DNA of 64,000 nt, taken from positions 1 through 64,000 of the forward strand of contig JBQTKD010000087.1 of the NCBI GenBank assembly GCA_052386455.1, written 5' to 3'. The position numbers were made by a program, and so were the translations under genes. The stretch is from JBQTKD01 sp052386455 (GTDB lineage: Bacteria; Actinomycetota; Actinomycetes; Sporichthyales; Sporichthyaceae). Positions 33,219-41,459 of the stretch are shown in pieces (positions within the stretch are counted from its first letter, which is position 1; every line of letters starts with the position of its first letter). The notes under the pieces are model-generated. The model was given only the letters and a program-made list of their open reading frames with translations. It made no database searches and was not told the DNA's origin.

Positions 33219-34603
33219 ACGCGTTGGCGGGTCCGTTGTCCGGAGGGGGGCGGACCCGCCAGCGCGAGCACCTCGTCGAAGCCGTCGACGAGGCAGCGCT
33301 TGAAGAGCGCCAAGTCCACGATCGAGTCGGGGTCCGCGTTGACGCCGATGCAGCAGGTCCCCGCGTAGGAGATCGTCGTGACCATCGCGGCGACCCCTGG
33401 GCGTGGGCCCATCGGGTAGAGCCCGAGCACCCGAGCACCCGCGAGGTACCGAGGCTCGGACGGGCCCGGAATGTTCGACGCCTGCACGTCGACCGAGGTC
33501 GTCATCTGGCCGGCGATCGCTCCGAGGACCGACCGCGGCAGGCGGCTCATCGGTGGCGCCAGCAGTTCCAGGAAGGCGATCGCGGGTTCCTCGCGAGCCT
33601 CGCGCACGAACGCGCCGACCGCGCGGATGCGGGCCGCGGGGTCGGTTTCGCCTACCGGTGCGGCGAATCGGGCACCGGCGAAGCGGTTGCCACCGGGCGG
33701 GTCGTCCGGGCGGCGAAGACTGATCGGAAACGACACCGGCATCGTTTCCAGCTCCCGACCCAACCTCTCGTGGTAGAGCCGAAAGGCACCGAGGATGCCC
33801 GCGAGGAAGGCGTCGTTGACCGACCCACCCGCCGCGCGACCGGCGGCCTTGAGGTCCGCGAGCGCAACGTCGTGCACGAGGAACCGGAAGTGCGTGCCAC
33901 CCGGCGCCAACAGCTCCGAGCGCGCCGCGGACGGCGGCGACATCGTGCGCCGCAGCGAGCCCGCGTAGCGCAGGGCCTTCGTTCCGCTGGTCGCAGGCGA
34001 TCGACAGACGCCGGCGGCCACGCTGCCCGCGCGCCTGGCGGCCGCCGCCCAGCGGGCCGGGGCACCGCGCAGCTCCTCGGATATCTGACGTCTCATCAGC
34101 TCAACGGACGTCTGGGGCCGAGTAGGGGGCGAACCGTCGCGGGTGGGGTGGCCAACGCCGTGGAGGAATTCGGTGAGGGAGACCAGGCCCAGTCCGTCGG
34201 TCATGGCGTGGTGGATTTTCAGCAGGTACGCGGCGCGGCCGCCCGGGAGACCCTCGACCAGCAGCGCCTCCCACGGCGGGCGCAGCGTGTCGAGGGGGCG
34301 CTCCGCGAACTGCGCCGCGTAGGCGAGGAGGGCACCTTCGTCCGCCGGTTCGGCGAGCCCGATGCGCTGCACGTGGTAGCCGAGATCGAAATGGAAATCG
34401 GGAACCCATTCCGGACCGCCGATGGGCACGGCGGGTTCGACCACTCGGTCGCGCAGGCGCGGCACCGCGTGCACGAGGTCTTCGTGGGCGGCGAAGACCT
34501 CGGCCCACGGGGGTGCGGTGTCGAGCAGTTCGAGCAACACGCCCGTCGACCGCGTACGCGGATCGCCACTCGCGCGCCACATCACGCTCTCCCACGCACT
34601 CAT
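33215..34603 (-). CDS. Wax ester synthase / diacylglycerol acyltransferase (WS/DGAT)
   Basis: A 462-residue acyltransferase of the actinobacterial WS/DGAT family. The catalytic HHxxxDG is seen in KIHHAMTDGLGLVSL, with GGSVNDAFLAGILGAFRLY and the C-terminal ASNIPGPSEPRYLAGARVLG block (typical SNVPGP). It esterifies acyl-CoA to diacylglycerol or alcohols, making storage lipid. I start at ATG 34603 (MSAWESVMW, as in family N-termini); GTG 34633 is a ten-codon-longer alternative. It diverges from the thiolase across site H. Confidence 0.88.
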   Translation of the reverse strand: MSAWESVMWRASGDPRTRSTGVLLELLDTAPPWAEVFAAHEDLVHAVPRLRDRVVEPAVPIGGPEWVPDFHFDLGYHVQRIGLAEPADEGALLAYAAQFAERPLDTLRPPWEALLVEGLPGGRAAYLLKIHHAMTDGLGLVSLTEFLHGVGHPTRDGSPPTRPQTSVELMRRQISEELRGAPARWAAAARRAGSVAAGVCRSPATSGTKALRYAGSLRRTMSPPSAARSELLAPGGTHFRFLVHDVALADLKAAGRAAGGSVNDAFLAGILGAFRLYHERLGRELETMPVSFPISLRRPDDPPGGNRFAGARFAAPVGETDPAARIRAVGAFVREAREEPAIAFLELLAPPMSRLPRSVLGAIAGQMTTSVDVQASNIPGPSEPRYLAGARVLGLYPMGPRPGVAAMVTTISYAGTCCIGVNADPDSIVDLALFKRCLVDGFDEVLALAGPPPSGQRTRQRV

Positions 34604-34667
34604 GCGCGCGGGGCCACCCCATGCCTGCGACACCGGGTTCCACCCTTCGGTTGGCGTTGCCGAGAAG

Positions 34668-34691
34668 TACTCTAGCCTTCTACTATCGAAT
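34668..34691. promoter_or_regulatory. Locus operator, site H
   Basis: TACTCTAGCC followed by TTCTACTATCGAAT. Nearly identical over 20 bases to site I read on the other strand. It overlaps the thiolase start: TACTAT at 34681-34686 would place a transcription start at the ATG of 34693, suggesting a leaderless mRNA that a bound regulator would block. Confidence 0.6.
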
Positions 34692-35850
34692 GATGGAGCA
34701 TCCAGTCGTTGTCGGTGCCGTGCGCACGCCCATCGGGCGGCGCAACGGAGCACTGTCCGCAATTCACCCCGCCCGGCTGCTCGGGACCGTCCAACGAGCA
34801 GCACTCGCCGCCGCAGGGATCGACCCCTCCGAGGTCGCCCAGGTCCTCGGGGGAACCGTCGCCCAGGTGGGCGAGCAGTCCTTCAACCTCGCCCGTACCG
34901 CATGGCTGGCCGAGGGCCTGCCGGCGTGCGTGCCCGCCACGACCGTCGACGCGCAGTGCGGCTCGAGCCAGCAGGCCTTCACCCTCGCCGTCGGCCTCGT
35001 GAAGTCCGGGCTCTCCGACGTGGTTCTGGCCTGCGGAGTGGAATCGATGTCCCGCATCCCGATCGGTTCGAACTTCCGCAAGGACTTCGACCTCGGGCGG
35101 CCGGTGCCGCGGGCCTACAAGGACCACTACGAGTTCATCAACCAGTTCCAGGCAGCCGAGCGGATCGCCGCGATGTACGGCATCGATCGCGCAGCCGCCG
35201 ACCAGTTCGGGATGGAGTCCCAACGCCGCGCCATCGCCGCCTGGGACGCCGGCCGGTACGACTCGCAGATCGTCGCTCCGCCGACGACCGGCGAGGACGG
35301 ATCACCCGTGGAGTTGACCCGCGACGAGGGGCTGCGCGCATCCGAAGCCGACCAGGTCGCCGCCCTCGCGCCCGTCGTACCGAACGGGGTGCACACCGCC
35401 GCCGGCGCCTCCCAGATCGCGGACGGCGCCAGCGCCGTCCTGATCGTCTCCGAGCGCAGGGCCAACGAACTCGGGCTGCGTCCGCTGGCCCGCGTCGTCG
35501 ACAGTCACCTCGTGGGCGTCGACCCCGTGACGATGCTCCTGGGTCCGCACGTCGCGACCCCGGAACTCTTGGAGAACAACGGACTCGTCGCCGCGGACAT
35601 CGACCACTTCGAGGTCAACGAGGCCTTCGCCGCCATCGTCCTGTCCTTCGCGCAGGAGCTGAAGGCCGATCCGGAGCGCGTCAATCCCGACGGCGGCGCC
35701 ATCGCCCACGGACACCCGCTGGGCGGCACCGGCTGCCTCCTGTTGACCAAGGCCGCGCACGCGCTGGCGAACACGTCGGCTCGCCGCGCGGTGGTCACCA
35801 TGTGCTGTGGCGGCGGACTCGGCACCGCAACGCTGTTGGAGTCGATGTGA
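34690..35850 (+). CDS. Acetyl-CoA acyltransferase (thiolase)
   Basis: A 386-residue thiolase. The nucleophilic Cys90 is in TVDAQCGSSQQAF, the catalytic His lies in GGAIAHGHPLGGTG and the second Cys in TMCCGGGLGTA; NEAFA is also present. It cleaves 3-ketoacyl-CoA in the last step of a beta-oxidation round. Two adjacent ATG codons (34690, 34693) are possible starts; there is no ribosome site and a -10-like TACTAT fits leaderless initiation at the second. The stop overlaps the SDR start (GTGA). Confidence 0.9.
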   Translation: MMEHPVVVGAVRTPIGRRNGALSAIHPARLLGTVQRAALAAAGIDPSEVAQVLGGTVAQVGEQSFNLARTAWLAEGLPACVPATTVDAQCGSSQQAFTLAVGLVKSGLSDVVLACGVESMSRIPIGSNFRKDFDLGRPVPRAYKDHYEFINQFQAAERIAAMYGIDRAAADQFGMESQRRAIAAWDAGRYDSQIVAPPTTGEDGSPVELTRDEGLRASEADQVAALAPVVPNGVHTAAGASQIADGASAVLIVSERRANELGLRPLARVVDSHLVGVDPVTMLLGPHVATPELLENNGLVAADIDHFEVNEAFAAIVLSFAQELKADPERVNPDGGAIAHGHPLGGTGCLLLTKAAHALANTSARRAVVTMCCGGGLGTATLLESM

Positions 35851-36716
35851 CGGACTTGCGGTTCGACGGCGAGGTGGCCCTGGTCACCGGCGCGGGGCGC
35901 GGCATCGGCCGCGCGCACGCCCTCGAGCTCGCGCGGCGCGGCGCCCTGGTCGTGGTCAACGACGCCGAGGCGGATCCGGCGGCACTCGTCGTGGCCGAGA
36001 TCGCGGCACTCGGCGGCCGTGCCGTTGCCAACCAGGACTCCGTGTCCACGCCCGAGGGCGGAGCGGCGATGGTGGCGCAGGCGATCGGCGAGTTCGGGCG
36101 GCTGGACGTCGTGGTCAACAACGCGGGCATCCTGCGCGACAAGGCCTTCGGAAACCTCACGCCGGAGCTGTTGGACCCCGTGATCGACGTTCACCTCCGC
36201 GGCGCCTTCCACGTCCTGGTACCCGCGTGGGCGCACATGAAGGAACGTGGCTACGGCCGCATCGTCAACACCGGCAGCGGTTCCGGGATGTTCGGCAACT
36301 TCGGCCAGGCCAACTACGGCGCAGCCAAGGCCGGCCTGTGGGGCCTGACTCGGGTGCTGGCGATCGAGGGCCGCAAGGTCGGCATCAAGGCCAACCTGAT
36401 CGTGCCCGCGGCGAAAACCCGGATGAACGCCGCACTGTTCGGCGACTCCGGCGACCGGCTGACCCCCGAGTCGGTCTCCCCCGTCGTCGCCTACCTCGCC
36501 CACCGCGAATGCGACGTCACCGGCCAGGCGCTGTCGGTGGGCGGCGGGCGGGTGGCGGCGCTGCTCGTGGCGCTCACTCCCGGCATCGCCGAGTCCGACC
36601 TACGCGCAGAGTCGGTGCGCGACCGGCTGGCCGAGATCCTCGACCCGGCCGGATCCACCTACCCCCGCCACGTGGGCGACGAACTGAAGGCGATCCTGGC
36701 GGAGTTCGTGGGCTAA
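35847..36716 (+). CDS. MFE2-type (3R)-hydroxyacyl-CoA dehydrogenase (SDR, Hsd4A-like)
   Basis: A 289-residue SDR with TGAGRGIGRAHALELARRGA, NNAGILRDKAF and a complete active site in GMFGNFGQANYGAAKAGLWG (Tyr and Lys present). The surrounding sequence follows peroxisomal multifunctional enzyme 2 (HSD17B4), whose SDR domain oxidises (3R)-hydroxyacyl-CoA; actinobacterial Hsd4A does the same in sterol side-chain degradation. It is coupled to the thiolase by a GTGA overlap, so the two perform consecutive steps. The MaoC dehydratase at 12690 would supply its substrate. Confidence 0.88.
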   Translation: MTDLRFDGEVALVTGAGRGIGRAHALELARRGALVVVNDAEADPAALVVAEIAALGGRAVANQDSVSTPEGGAAMVAQAIGEFGRLDVVVNNAGILRDKAFGNLTPELLDPVIDVHLRGAFHVLVPAWAHMKERGYGRIVNTGSGSGMFGNFGQANYGAAKAGLWGLTRVLAIEGRKVGIKANLIVPAAKTRMNAALFGDSGDRLTPESVSPVVAYLAHRECDVTGQALSVGGGRVAALLVALTPGIAESDLRAESVRDRLAEILDPAGSTYPRHVGDELKAILAEFVG

Positions 36717-36723
36717 CGGAGCG

Positions 36724-37221
36724 TCAGCCCGGATCGCCCAGGGCGTGACGCAGCATGTGCAGGTCCGTGGTGATGCGGTCCGCGGTGGCGTCGTCGACCT
36801 TGGCCATGCCGAAGCCGATCTCTTCCAGCGCCTTGTTCGCGCGCTGCAGGCTGGTGGTGCCCTTCTTGGTCAGCTTCGCGAGCACGGTGCGACGGTCGCT
36901 GGGGTGGGGCTCCCGGACCACCAGCTTGGACTGTTCGAGCCCGTCGATCACGACCGTCACCGTCGTGGGGTGGACCAGCAGTGCCTTGCCGAGCTGGCCG
37001 AGGGGGCTGGCGCCCTGGGGAGACATCTGCAGGGTCATCAGCACCAGGTAGGCGGTCCGGGTGAGCCCGACGGTCTTCAGGACTCGATCGATCTCCTCGG
37101 TCAGCATCGCGGTGGCGCGCAGCAGCGAGATCATCGCGGCGAACTGGGCGGGGCACTCGCGGTCGGGGTCGACCCAGTGCGAGCGCGCCCAGTCGATGAC
37201 GTCGAACTGCGGTCTGGACAC
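36724..37221 (-). CDS. MarR-family transcriptional regulator
   Basis: A 165-residue winged-helix regulator. The recognition region is PLGQLGKALLVHPTTVTVVI, and the wing is VREPHPSDRRTVLAKLTKKG, both classical MarR. It is last in the operon with the ACAD, BadH-like and BadI-like genes, 8 bp after the ACAD stop; GTG start with AGGAG four bases upstream. In Rhodopseudomonas a MarR protein (BadR) controls the corresponding cyclohexanecarboxylate genes. It is the best candidate in the window for the protein that binds the recurring operator, by context only. Confidence 0.88.
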   Translation of the reverse strand: MSRPQFDVIDWARSHWVDPDRECPAQFAAMISLLRATAMLTEEIDRVLKTVGLTRTAYLVLMTLQMSPQGASPLGQLGKALLVHPTTVTVVIDGLEQSKLVVREPHPSDRRTVLAKLTKKGTTSLQRANKALEEIGFGMAKVDDATADRITTDLHMLRHALGDPG

Positions 37222-37229
37222 TGCGCTCC

Positions 37230-38387
37230 TCACCTGGCACTCGCGACAGGCCCGATCATCGCATTGGCGATGATGCGTTTCTGAATCGCCGCGCTTCCGT
37301 CGGCCACGAGGTAGGCCGCGACGTCCCGGAAGCGCTGCGCGAGCGGGAGCTCCTCGGAGTACCCGAGGTTGCCGTGCGTGACCCAGGCCGTTTCGATCGC
37401 CTCCTTGGCGATCAGCGGTGGCCACCACTTCCCCATGGCCGCCTCCATCGTGTGCGGCTCGCCCACCGAGCGGAGCCAGAGCGCCCGGTAGCAGAGCCAC
37501 CGGGCCGCCTCGATCAGCGTGCGGTGCTCCGCCAGGGGGAACGAGACGCCCTGGAACGCCGCGATCGGCTGGCCGAACGCCTCGCGGTCCCTGCTCCAGG
37601 AGACCGCTTCGGCCAGGCTCGCCTGCGCGGCGCCGAGGCACATGAGTCCCAGCGCGGGCCGCGAGAAGTCGAAGTGGTGCATGACCGAGGCGAACCCCCG
37701 GTCCTCTTCTCCGACGAGGTGGGTGTCCGGAACGAAGACGTCGTCGAACGCCAGGCCGCCCCAACCCAGCGGAAGACAGCCCATGGCGCGGGTCGGACTG
37801 CGGGTGACACCGGCGGCGTCCAGCGGCACCGCAAAGCAGCTGATCCCCTTGTGTCCCGCGCTGTCCGGACGGCGTGCGTAGACCAGTCCGACGGCTGCCG
37901 TGGTCGCATGGGTGATCCCGATCTTCTCGCCGGTGATGCGCCAGCCGCCGGGGACCGGCCGAGCCACCGTGCGCAGGGCCGCCGCGTCCGAGCCGGCGCC
38001 CGGTTCGGTGACGGCGATCGCCGCCACGATGTCTCCGGAGATCATCCGCGGCACGTATTCGGCGATCGCCTCGTCGCGCCCGTGCTCGGCCAACTGCGCA
38101 GCGACGAGGCCAACGAGCACCGGCGCCGAGGCGACGTTGACGTCCCCGTACGCCAGGGTCTCCGCCGCCAGCCCCAGCATGATCGGGTCGGGTTCGCCGG
38201 TGCCGCCCCAGCGTTCGGGCAGTCCGATCCCCAGGACGCCGAGCTTGGCCAGGGCGCGGTGGGCCTCCCACGGGTAGTCCATTCGGCCGGCGCGCTCGAG
38301 GTAGTACGGAGCCAGTTCGGTCGAGGCGAAGCGGCGAAGCTCGCGGGCGAAGTCCTGCTGTTCAGGGCTGAACTCGAACGAGATCAC
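37230..38387 (-). CDS. Acyl-CoA dehydrogenase
   Basis: A 385-residue acyl-CoA dehydrogenase: GVLGIGLPERWGGTGEPDPI, IAVTEPGAGSDAAALRTVA, WRITGEKIGITHATTAAVG, SRDREAFGQPIAAFQGVSFP and WVTHGNLGYSEELPLAQRFRD. Next to BadH- and BadI-like genes it may dehydrogenate a cyclic carboxyl-CoA, as AliB or BadJ do in cyclohexanecarboxylate degradation. The GTG start follows the BadH-like stop by one base. The exact substrate is inference from context. Confidence 0.87.
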   Translation of the reverse strand: MISFEFSPEQQDFARELRRFASTELAPYYLERAGRMDYPWEAHRALAKLGVLGIGLPERWGGTGEPDPIMLGLAAETLAYGDVNVASAPVLVGLVAAQLAEHGRDEAIAEYVPRMISGDIVAAIAVTEPGAGSDAAALRTVARPVPGGWRITGEKIGITHATTAAVGLVYARRPDSAGHKGISCFAVPLDAAGVTRSPTRAMGCLPLGWGGLAFDDVFVPDTHLVGEEDRGFASVMHHFDFSRPALGLMCLGAAQASLAEAVSWSRDREAFGQPIAAFQGVSFPLAEHRTLIEAARWLCYRALWLRSVGEPHTMEAAMGKWWPPLIAKEAIETAWVTHGNLGYSEELPLAQRFRDVAAYLVADGSAAIQKRIIANAMIGPVASAR

Positions 38388-38388
38388 G

Positions 38389-39147
38389 TCAGACCATCGT
38401 GAATCCGCCGCTGACCGAGAGCACCTGCCCGGTCATCCACGACGAGAGCGGCGAGACGAGGAACAGCGTCGCGTTGGCGATGTCCTCGGGCTTGCCGAGA
38501 CGGCCGAGCGGATAGGCCCGCGCGAGCTTCTCGGCACCGCCGGCGGCCTCGATGAACCCGGCGCTGCCCGGCGTCTCGGTCGTGCCGGGAGCGACGACGT
38601 TCACCCGGGCTCCGGACCGCCCGACCTCCTTGGCGATGCTCTTGGCAAAACCGATCAGTCCGGCCTTGGCTCCCGCGTAGACGCTCATCCACGCCTCGCC
38701 GACGCGGGCCGAGTCCGAGGCCACCATGACCACGCTGCCGCCGCGGGCGACGATGTCGGGCAGTGCCACCTGGGTGGCGTTGATGGTTCCGAGGAGCGTG
38801 ACGCCGACGACCTTCTCGATGTCAGCCGCAGTGTGGTCGGCGAAGGTCTTGATGGCCCAGGCGGCGGCGTTGTTGACGAGGTGGTCGACCGGGCCGAGTT
38901 CGGCGCGGATCTGCGCGAACGCGGCCTCGAGCCCTGCCCGATCGCCGAGGTCCACGGCGACGGCCAGGGCCTTCCCGCCGTCGGCGTCGATCTCCTTCGC
39001 CACCCGGCCGGCGGCGTCGGCCGAGAGGTCCGCCACGGCCACCGCGGCGCCGGCCCGGGCCAGCGTCCGGGCGATCGCCTCGCCGATCCCGCTACCGCCC
39101 CCGGTGACCACGGCCACCTGGCCGGACAGGTCGATGCTGATGCTCAT
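38389..39147 (-). CDS. BadH-like SDR (2-hydroxycyclohexanecarboxyl-CoA dehydrogenase type)
   Basis: A 252-residue classical SDR: VVTGGGSGIGEAIARTLARA, LVNNAAAW, and Tyr/Lys in SVYAGAKAGLIGFAKSIAKE. The segments VASDSARVGEAWMSVYA, YPLGRLGKPEDIANA and TGQVLSVSGGFTM track BadH of Rhodopseudomonas, which oxidises 2-hydroxycyclohexanecarboxyl-CoA to the 2-keto compound. It is directly upstream of the acyl-CoA dehydrogenase and follows the BadI-like gene, the order expected for consecutive ring-opening steps. ATG start with AAAGG six bases upstream. Confidence 0.82.
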   Translation of the reverse strand: MSISIDLSGQVAVVTGGGSGIGEAIARTLARAGAAVAVADLSADAAGRVAKEIDADGGKALAVAVDLGDRAGLEAAFAQIRAELGPVDHLVNNAAAWAIKTFADHTAADIEKVVGVTLLGTINATQVALPDIVARGGSVVMVASDSARVGEAWMSVYAGAKAGLIGFAKSIAKEVGRSGARVNVVAPGTTETPGSAGFIEAAGGAEKLARAYPLGRLGKPEDIANATLFLVSPLSSWMTGQVLSVSGGFTMV

Positions 39148-39157
39148 GCGAGGCCTT

Positions 39158-39955
39158 TCAGTGGTTGATCTGATGGGCGCGGAAGTCGGGCTTGCGCTTC
39201 TCGGCGAAGGCGATCGCGCCTTCCTTGGCCTCGTCGGTCTCGGCGAACACGTCCATGCCGGCGATCGCCATCTGCGAGAGCCCGGCCTGGTGGTCGGTGT
39301 CGGCGTTGAAGGAGTGCTTGAGGAAGCGGATCGCCGTCGGGCTGTACTGGGCCAGTTCCTCGATCCACGCCTTCGCCTCGGGCAGCAACTGCTCCCGGGG
39401 CACGACCTTGTTGACCAGACCCCAGCGTTCGGCCTGCTCGGCGCTGTACTGACGCAGCAGGAACCAGATCTCGCGAGCGCGCTTTTCGCCGACCACGCGG
39501 GCGAGGTAGGCGGAACCGAAGCCCGCGTCGAAGGAGCCGACGCGGGGGCCGGCCTGACCGAAGGTCGCGTGCTCGGCGGCGATCGACAGGTCGCACAACA
39601 CGTGCAGGACGTGGCCGCCGCCGATCGCGGCGCCGTTCACCGCCGCTATGACGGGCTTGGGCACCTCGCGGATGAGGCGCTGGAAGGCGCCGATCTCGAA
39701 CAGCCCGCTCTCGGTGGGGCCGTAGTCGCCGGTCTCGGCGCGCTGCTTGACGTCCCCGCCCACGCAGAAGGCCCGGTCGCCCGCTCCGGTGAGGACGATT
39801 CCGGCGACGTTGCGGTCCGCCCAGGCGCGCTTGAACGCGTGGATCAGTTCTTCGATCGTCCGCGCGCGGAAGGCGTTCATCCGCTTCTCGCGGTCGATCG
39901 TGATGATCGCCGCCGAACCCTCGACCTCGTAGGTGATGTCCTCGTACACCGTCAC
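39158..39955 (-). CDS. BadI-like ring-cleaving hydrolase (MenB/crotonase family)
   Basis: A 265-residue crotonase of the MenB/BadI branch. Diagnostic stretches are VLTGAGDRAFCVGGDVKQRA, PKPVIAAVNGAAIGGGHVLH, GQAGPRVGSFDAGFGSAYLA and VVGEKRAREIWFLLRQYSAE, all close to BadI, 2-ketocyclohexanecarboxyl-CoA hydrolase, which opens the ring to pimelyl-CoA. The conserved GSFDAGFG loop supplies the Asp used by MenB/BadI enzymes. GTG start with GGAGG six bases upstream. First gene of the operon behind operator site I. A steroid ring hydrolase of the EchA20 kind is the alternative. Confidence 0.84.
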   Translation of the reverse strand: MTVYEDITYEVEGSAAIITIDREKRMNAFRARTIEELIHAFKRAWADRNVAGIVLTGAGDRAFCVGGDVKQRAETGDYGPTESGLFEIGAFQRLIREVPKPVIAAVNGAAIGGGHVLHVLCDLSIAAEHATFGQAGPRVGSFDAGFGSAYLARVVGEKRAREIWFLLRQYSAEQAERWGLVNKVVPREQLLPEAKAWIEELAQYSPTAIRFLKHSFNADTDHQAGLSQMAIAGMDVFAETDEAKEGAIAFAEKRKPDFRAHQINH

Positions 39956-39991
39956 CGGTTCGCCTCCACGGTCGCTCGCCGAAATCCTCGA

Positions 39992-40020
39992 CTCTTAGAT
40001 AGTAGAAGCCTAGAGTATTC
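39992..40020. promoter_or_regulatory. Locus operator, site I
   Basis: On the minus strand: TACTCTAGGC then TTCTACTATCTAA. It differs from site H at only two of about 22 positions. Lies in the 68-bp gap between the BadI-like gene and the ferredoxin. Confidence 0.6.
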
Positions 40021-40023
40021 CCT

Positions 40024-40215
40024 ATGCGAATCGTTCGGAACACCCGCTGCCGTGGGTCTGGCATGTGCGAGTTCGAGGCGCCGGAGTACTTCGAGATCCA
40101 GAACGACGGCACCATGCTGATCCTCGACGAGCACCCGTCCGACGACCGGTTGGACTACGTCCGCAAGGCGATGAAGGTCTGTCCGATGGCGGCATTGAGC
40201 CTCGTCGACGACTGA
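40024..40215 (+). CDS. 3Fe-4S ferredoxin
   Basis: A 63-residue ferredoxin of the kind that serves actinobacterial P450s. Three cluster Cys are seen: Cys9 and Cys15 (CRGSGMC) and Cys53 in KVCPMAAL; the missing fourth Cys is typical for a 3Fe-4S cluster. The only P450 in the window (6258) is 33 kb away but carries the same operator type, so it is the likely partner. No ribosome site precedes the ATG, which lies four bases from operator site I. Confidence 0.88.
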   Translation: MRIVRNTRCRGSGMCEFEAPEYFEIQNDGTMLILDEHPSDDRLDYVRKAMKVCPMAALSLVDD

Positions 40216-40241
40216 ATCGGGCCTCGCGGGATGATGCGAGG

Positions 40242-41372
40242 GTGACGGATCTGGAGCGGCAGGCGGCAGCAGCGCCCCGGCGCGGCCGGCCGCTGTCCCC
40301 CACGAGCGTCGAGGCGGTCGCCGACCTCCTCGCGCAGGTGGCCGCGGCAACCGGCGAGCCCCTCGGCTGCGCCCCTGCCGACCTCGACGCCTCCACCGCG
40401 CAGGCGGCGCTTCTCGCGGCGTGGGACACCCTGCGTGGAGTGCTCACCGACAGGGCGTCCTCGGCCGGCGAGGTGGAGGCGCTGCTCGACCTCCTCGAAC
40501 GGCTCCGGACACTCTCCGACGAGCTGCGCGACGAGCAGTGGCGCGAGCGCGAACGCTCCTTCGAACGGGTCCGCGAGACCCTCGCGCTGCTGCGCGACAT
40601 CGAGTCCTCGGCCGAGCTCATCGACCAGGCCGTCGTCGCGGTGTGCGAGCTCGGCTTCGACCGGGCGATCGTTTCCCGCGTCGAGAACAACCTGTGGGTC
40701 GCGCAGAGCGTCTACGTCGGCCGGGACGTCCGCTGGGCGCAGGAGATCCTCGAGGCGAGCCAGCAGAATCCCCAGGCCATCGAGGACGTGCCGGAGGCGG
40801 AGATCGTGCGCACGGGGCGCTCGGTCCTCGTGCCGACCATCGACGACCAGACGGCCGTGCACAGACCGATCGCCGAGACCTCGAAGTCTCGCGGCTACGT
40901 GGCCGCGCCGATCGTCGCCCACGGCGCCGTGGTCGGCTTCCTGCACGCCGACTGTTACTACCAGGGCCGCAGCCTCGACGAGACCGACCGCGCGATCCTG
41001 GCACTGTTCGGCGAGGGCCTGGGCTACGCGTTGGCCCGCACCGCGGTGCTGGACCGGCTCGCGGCCCTGCACGAGGACCTCGGCAAGCTCGGGCGCGGCG
41101 CCAACCGGCTCTGGCCACAGGGCGAGGGCCCGGCTCCGACGCGCCGGATGGTGAGCAACGAACTCGGGGACGGCGGTCTGACACGGCGCGAGATCGACGT
41201 CCTGGGCTGGATGGCTCGCGGCGAGACCAACGCCCGCATCGCCCGGCGCCTCGCGATCACCGAGGGCACGGTCAAGACCCACGTGCAGAGCATTCTGCGC
41301 AAGCTCGGCGCGGCGAACCGCGCCGAGGCGGTGTCGCTGTGGACCCGGATGCAGCAAACGGGGCGGTCGTAG
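40242..41372 (+). CDS. GAF-domain LuxR-family transcriptional regulator (second copy)
   Basis: A 376-residue paralogue of the regulator at 1870-3060. A helical N-terminus is followed by a GAF-like domain (about residues 120-270, with CELGFDRAIVSRVENNLWVA and GYVAAPIVAHGAVVGFLHAD) and a LuxR HTH (LTRREIDVLGWMARGETN, TVKTHVQSILRKLGAANRAE). The GTG start is 26 bp after the ferredoxin stop, so both are probably co-transcribed from the site I promoter. It marks the right end of the operator-bearing region. Confidence 0.85.
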   Translation: MTDLERQAAAAPRRGRPLSPTSVEAVADLLAQVAAATGEPLGCAPADLDASTAQAALLAAWDTLRGVLTDRASSAGEVEALLDLLERLRTLSDELRDEQWRERERSFERVRETLALLRDIESSAELIDQAVVAVCELGFDRAIVSRVENNLWVAQSVYVGRDVRWAQEILEASQQNPQAIEDVPEAEIVRTGRSVLVPTIDDQTAVHRPIAETSKSRGYVAAPIVAHGAVVGFLHADCYYQGRSLDETDRAILALFGEGLGYALARTAVLDRLAALHEDLGKLGRGANRLWPQGEGPAPTRRMVSNELGDGGLTRREIDVLGWMARGETNARIARRLAITEGTVKTHVQSILRKLGAANRAEAVSLWTRMQQTGRS

Positions 41373-41459
41373 CTCGTTCGGCAGAGCAAACTCCATCCAT
41401 CGACAGAGGCGCCGCGCTCCGCCCGGGGGCACAATGGAGGCAGTCCCCAGGAGGTTGAA

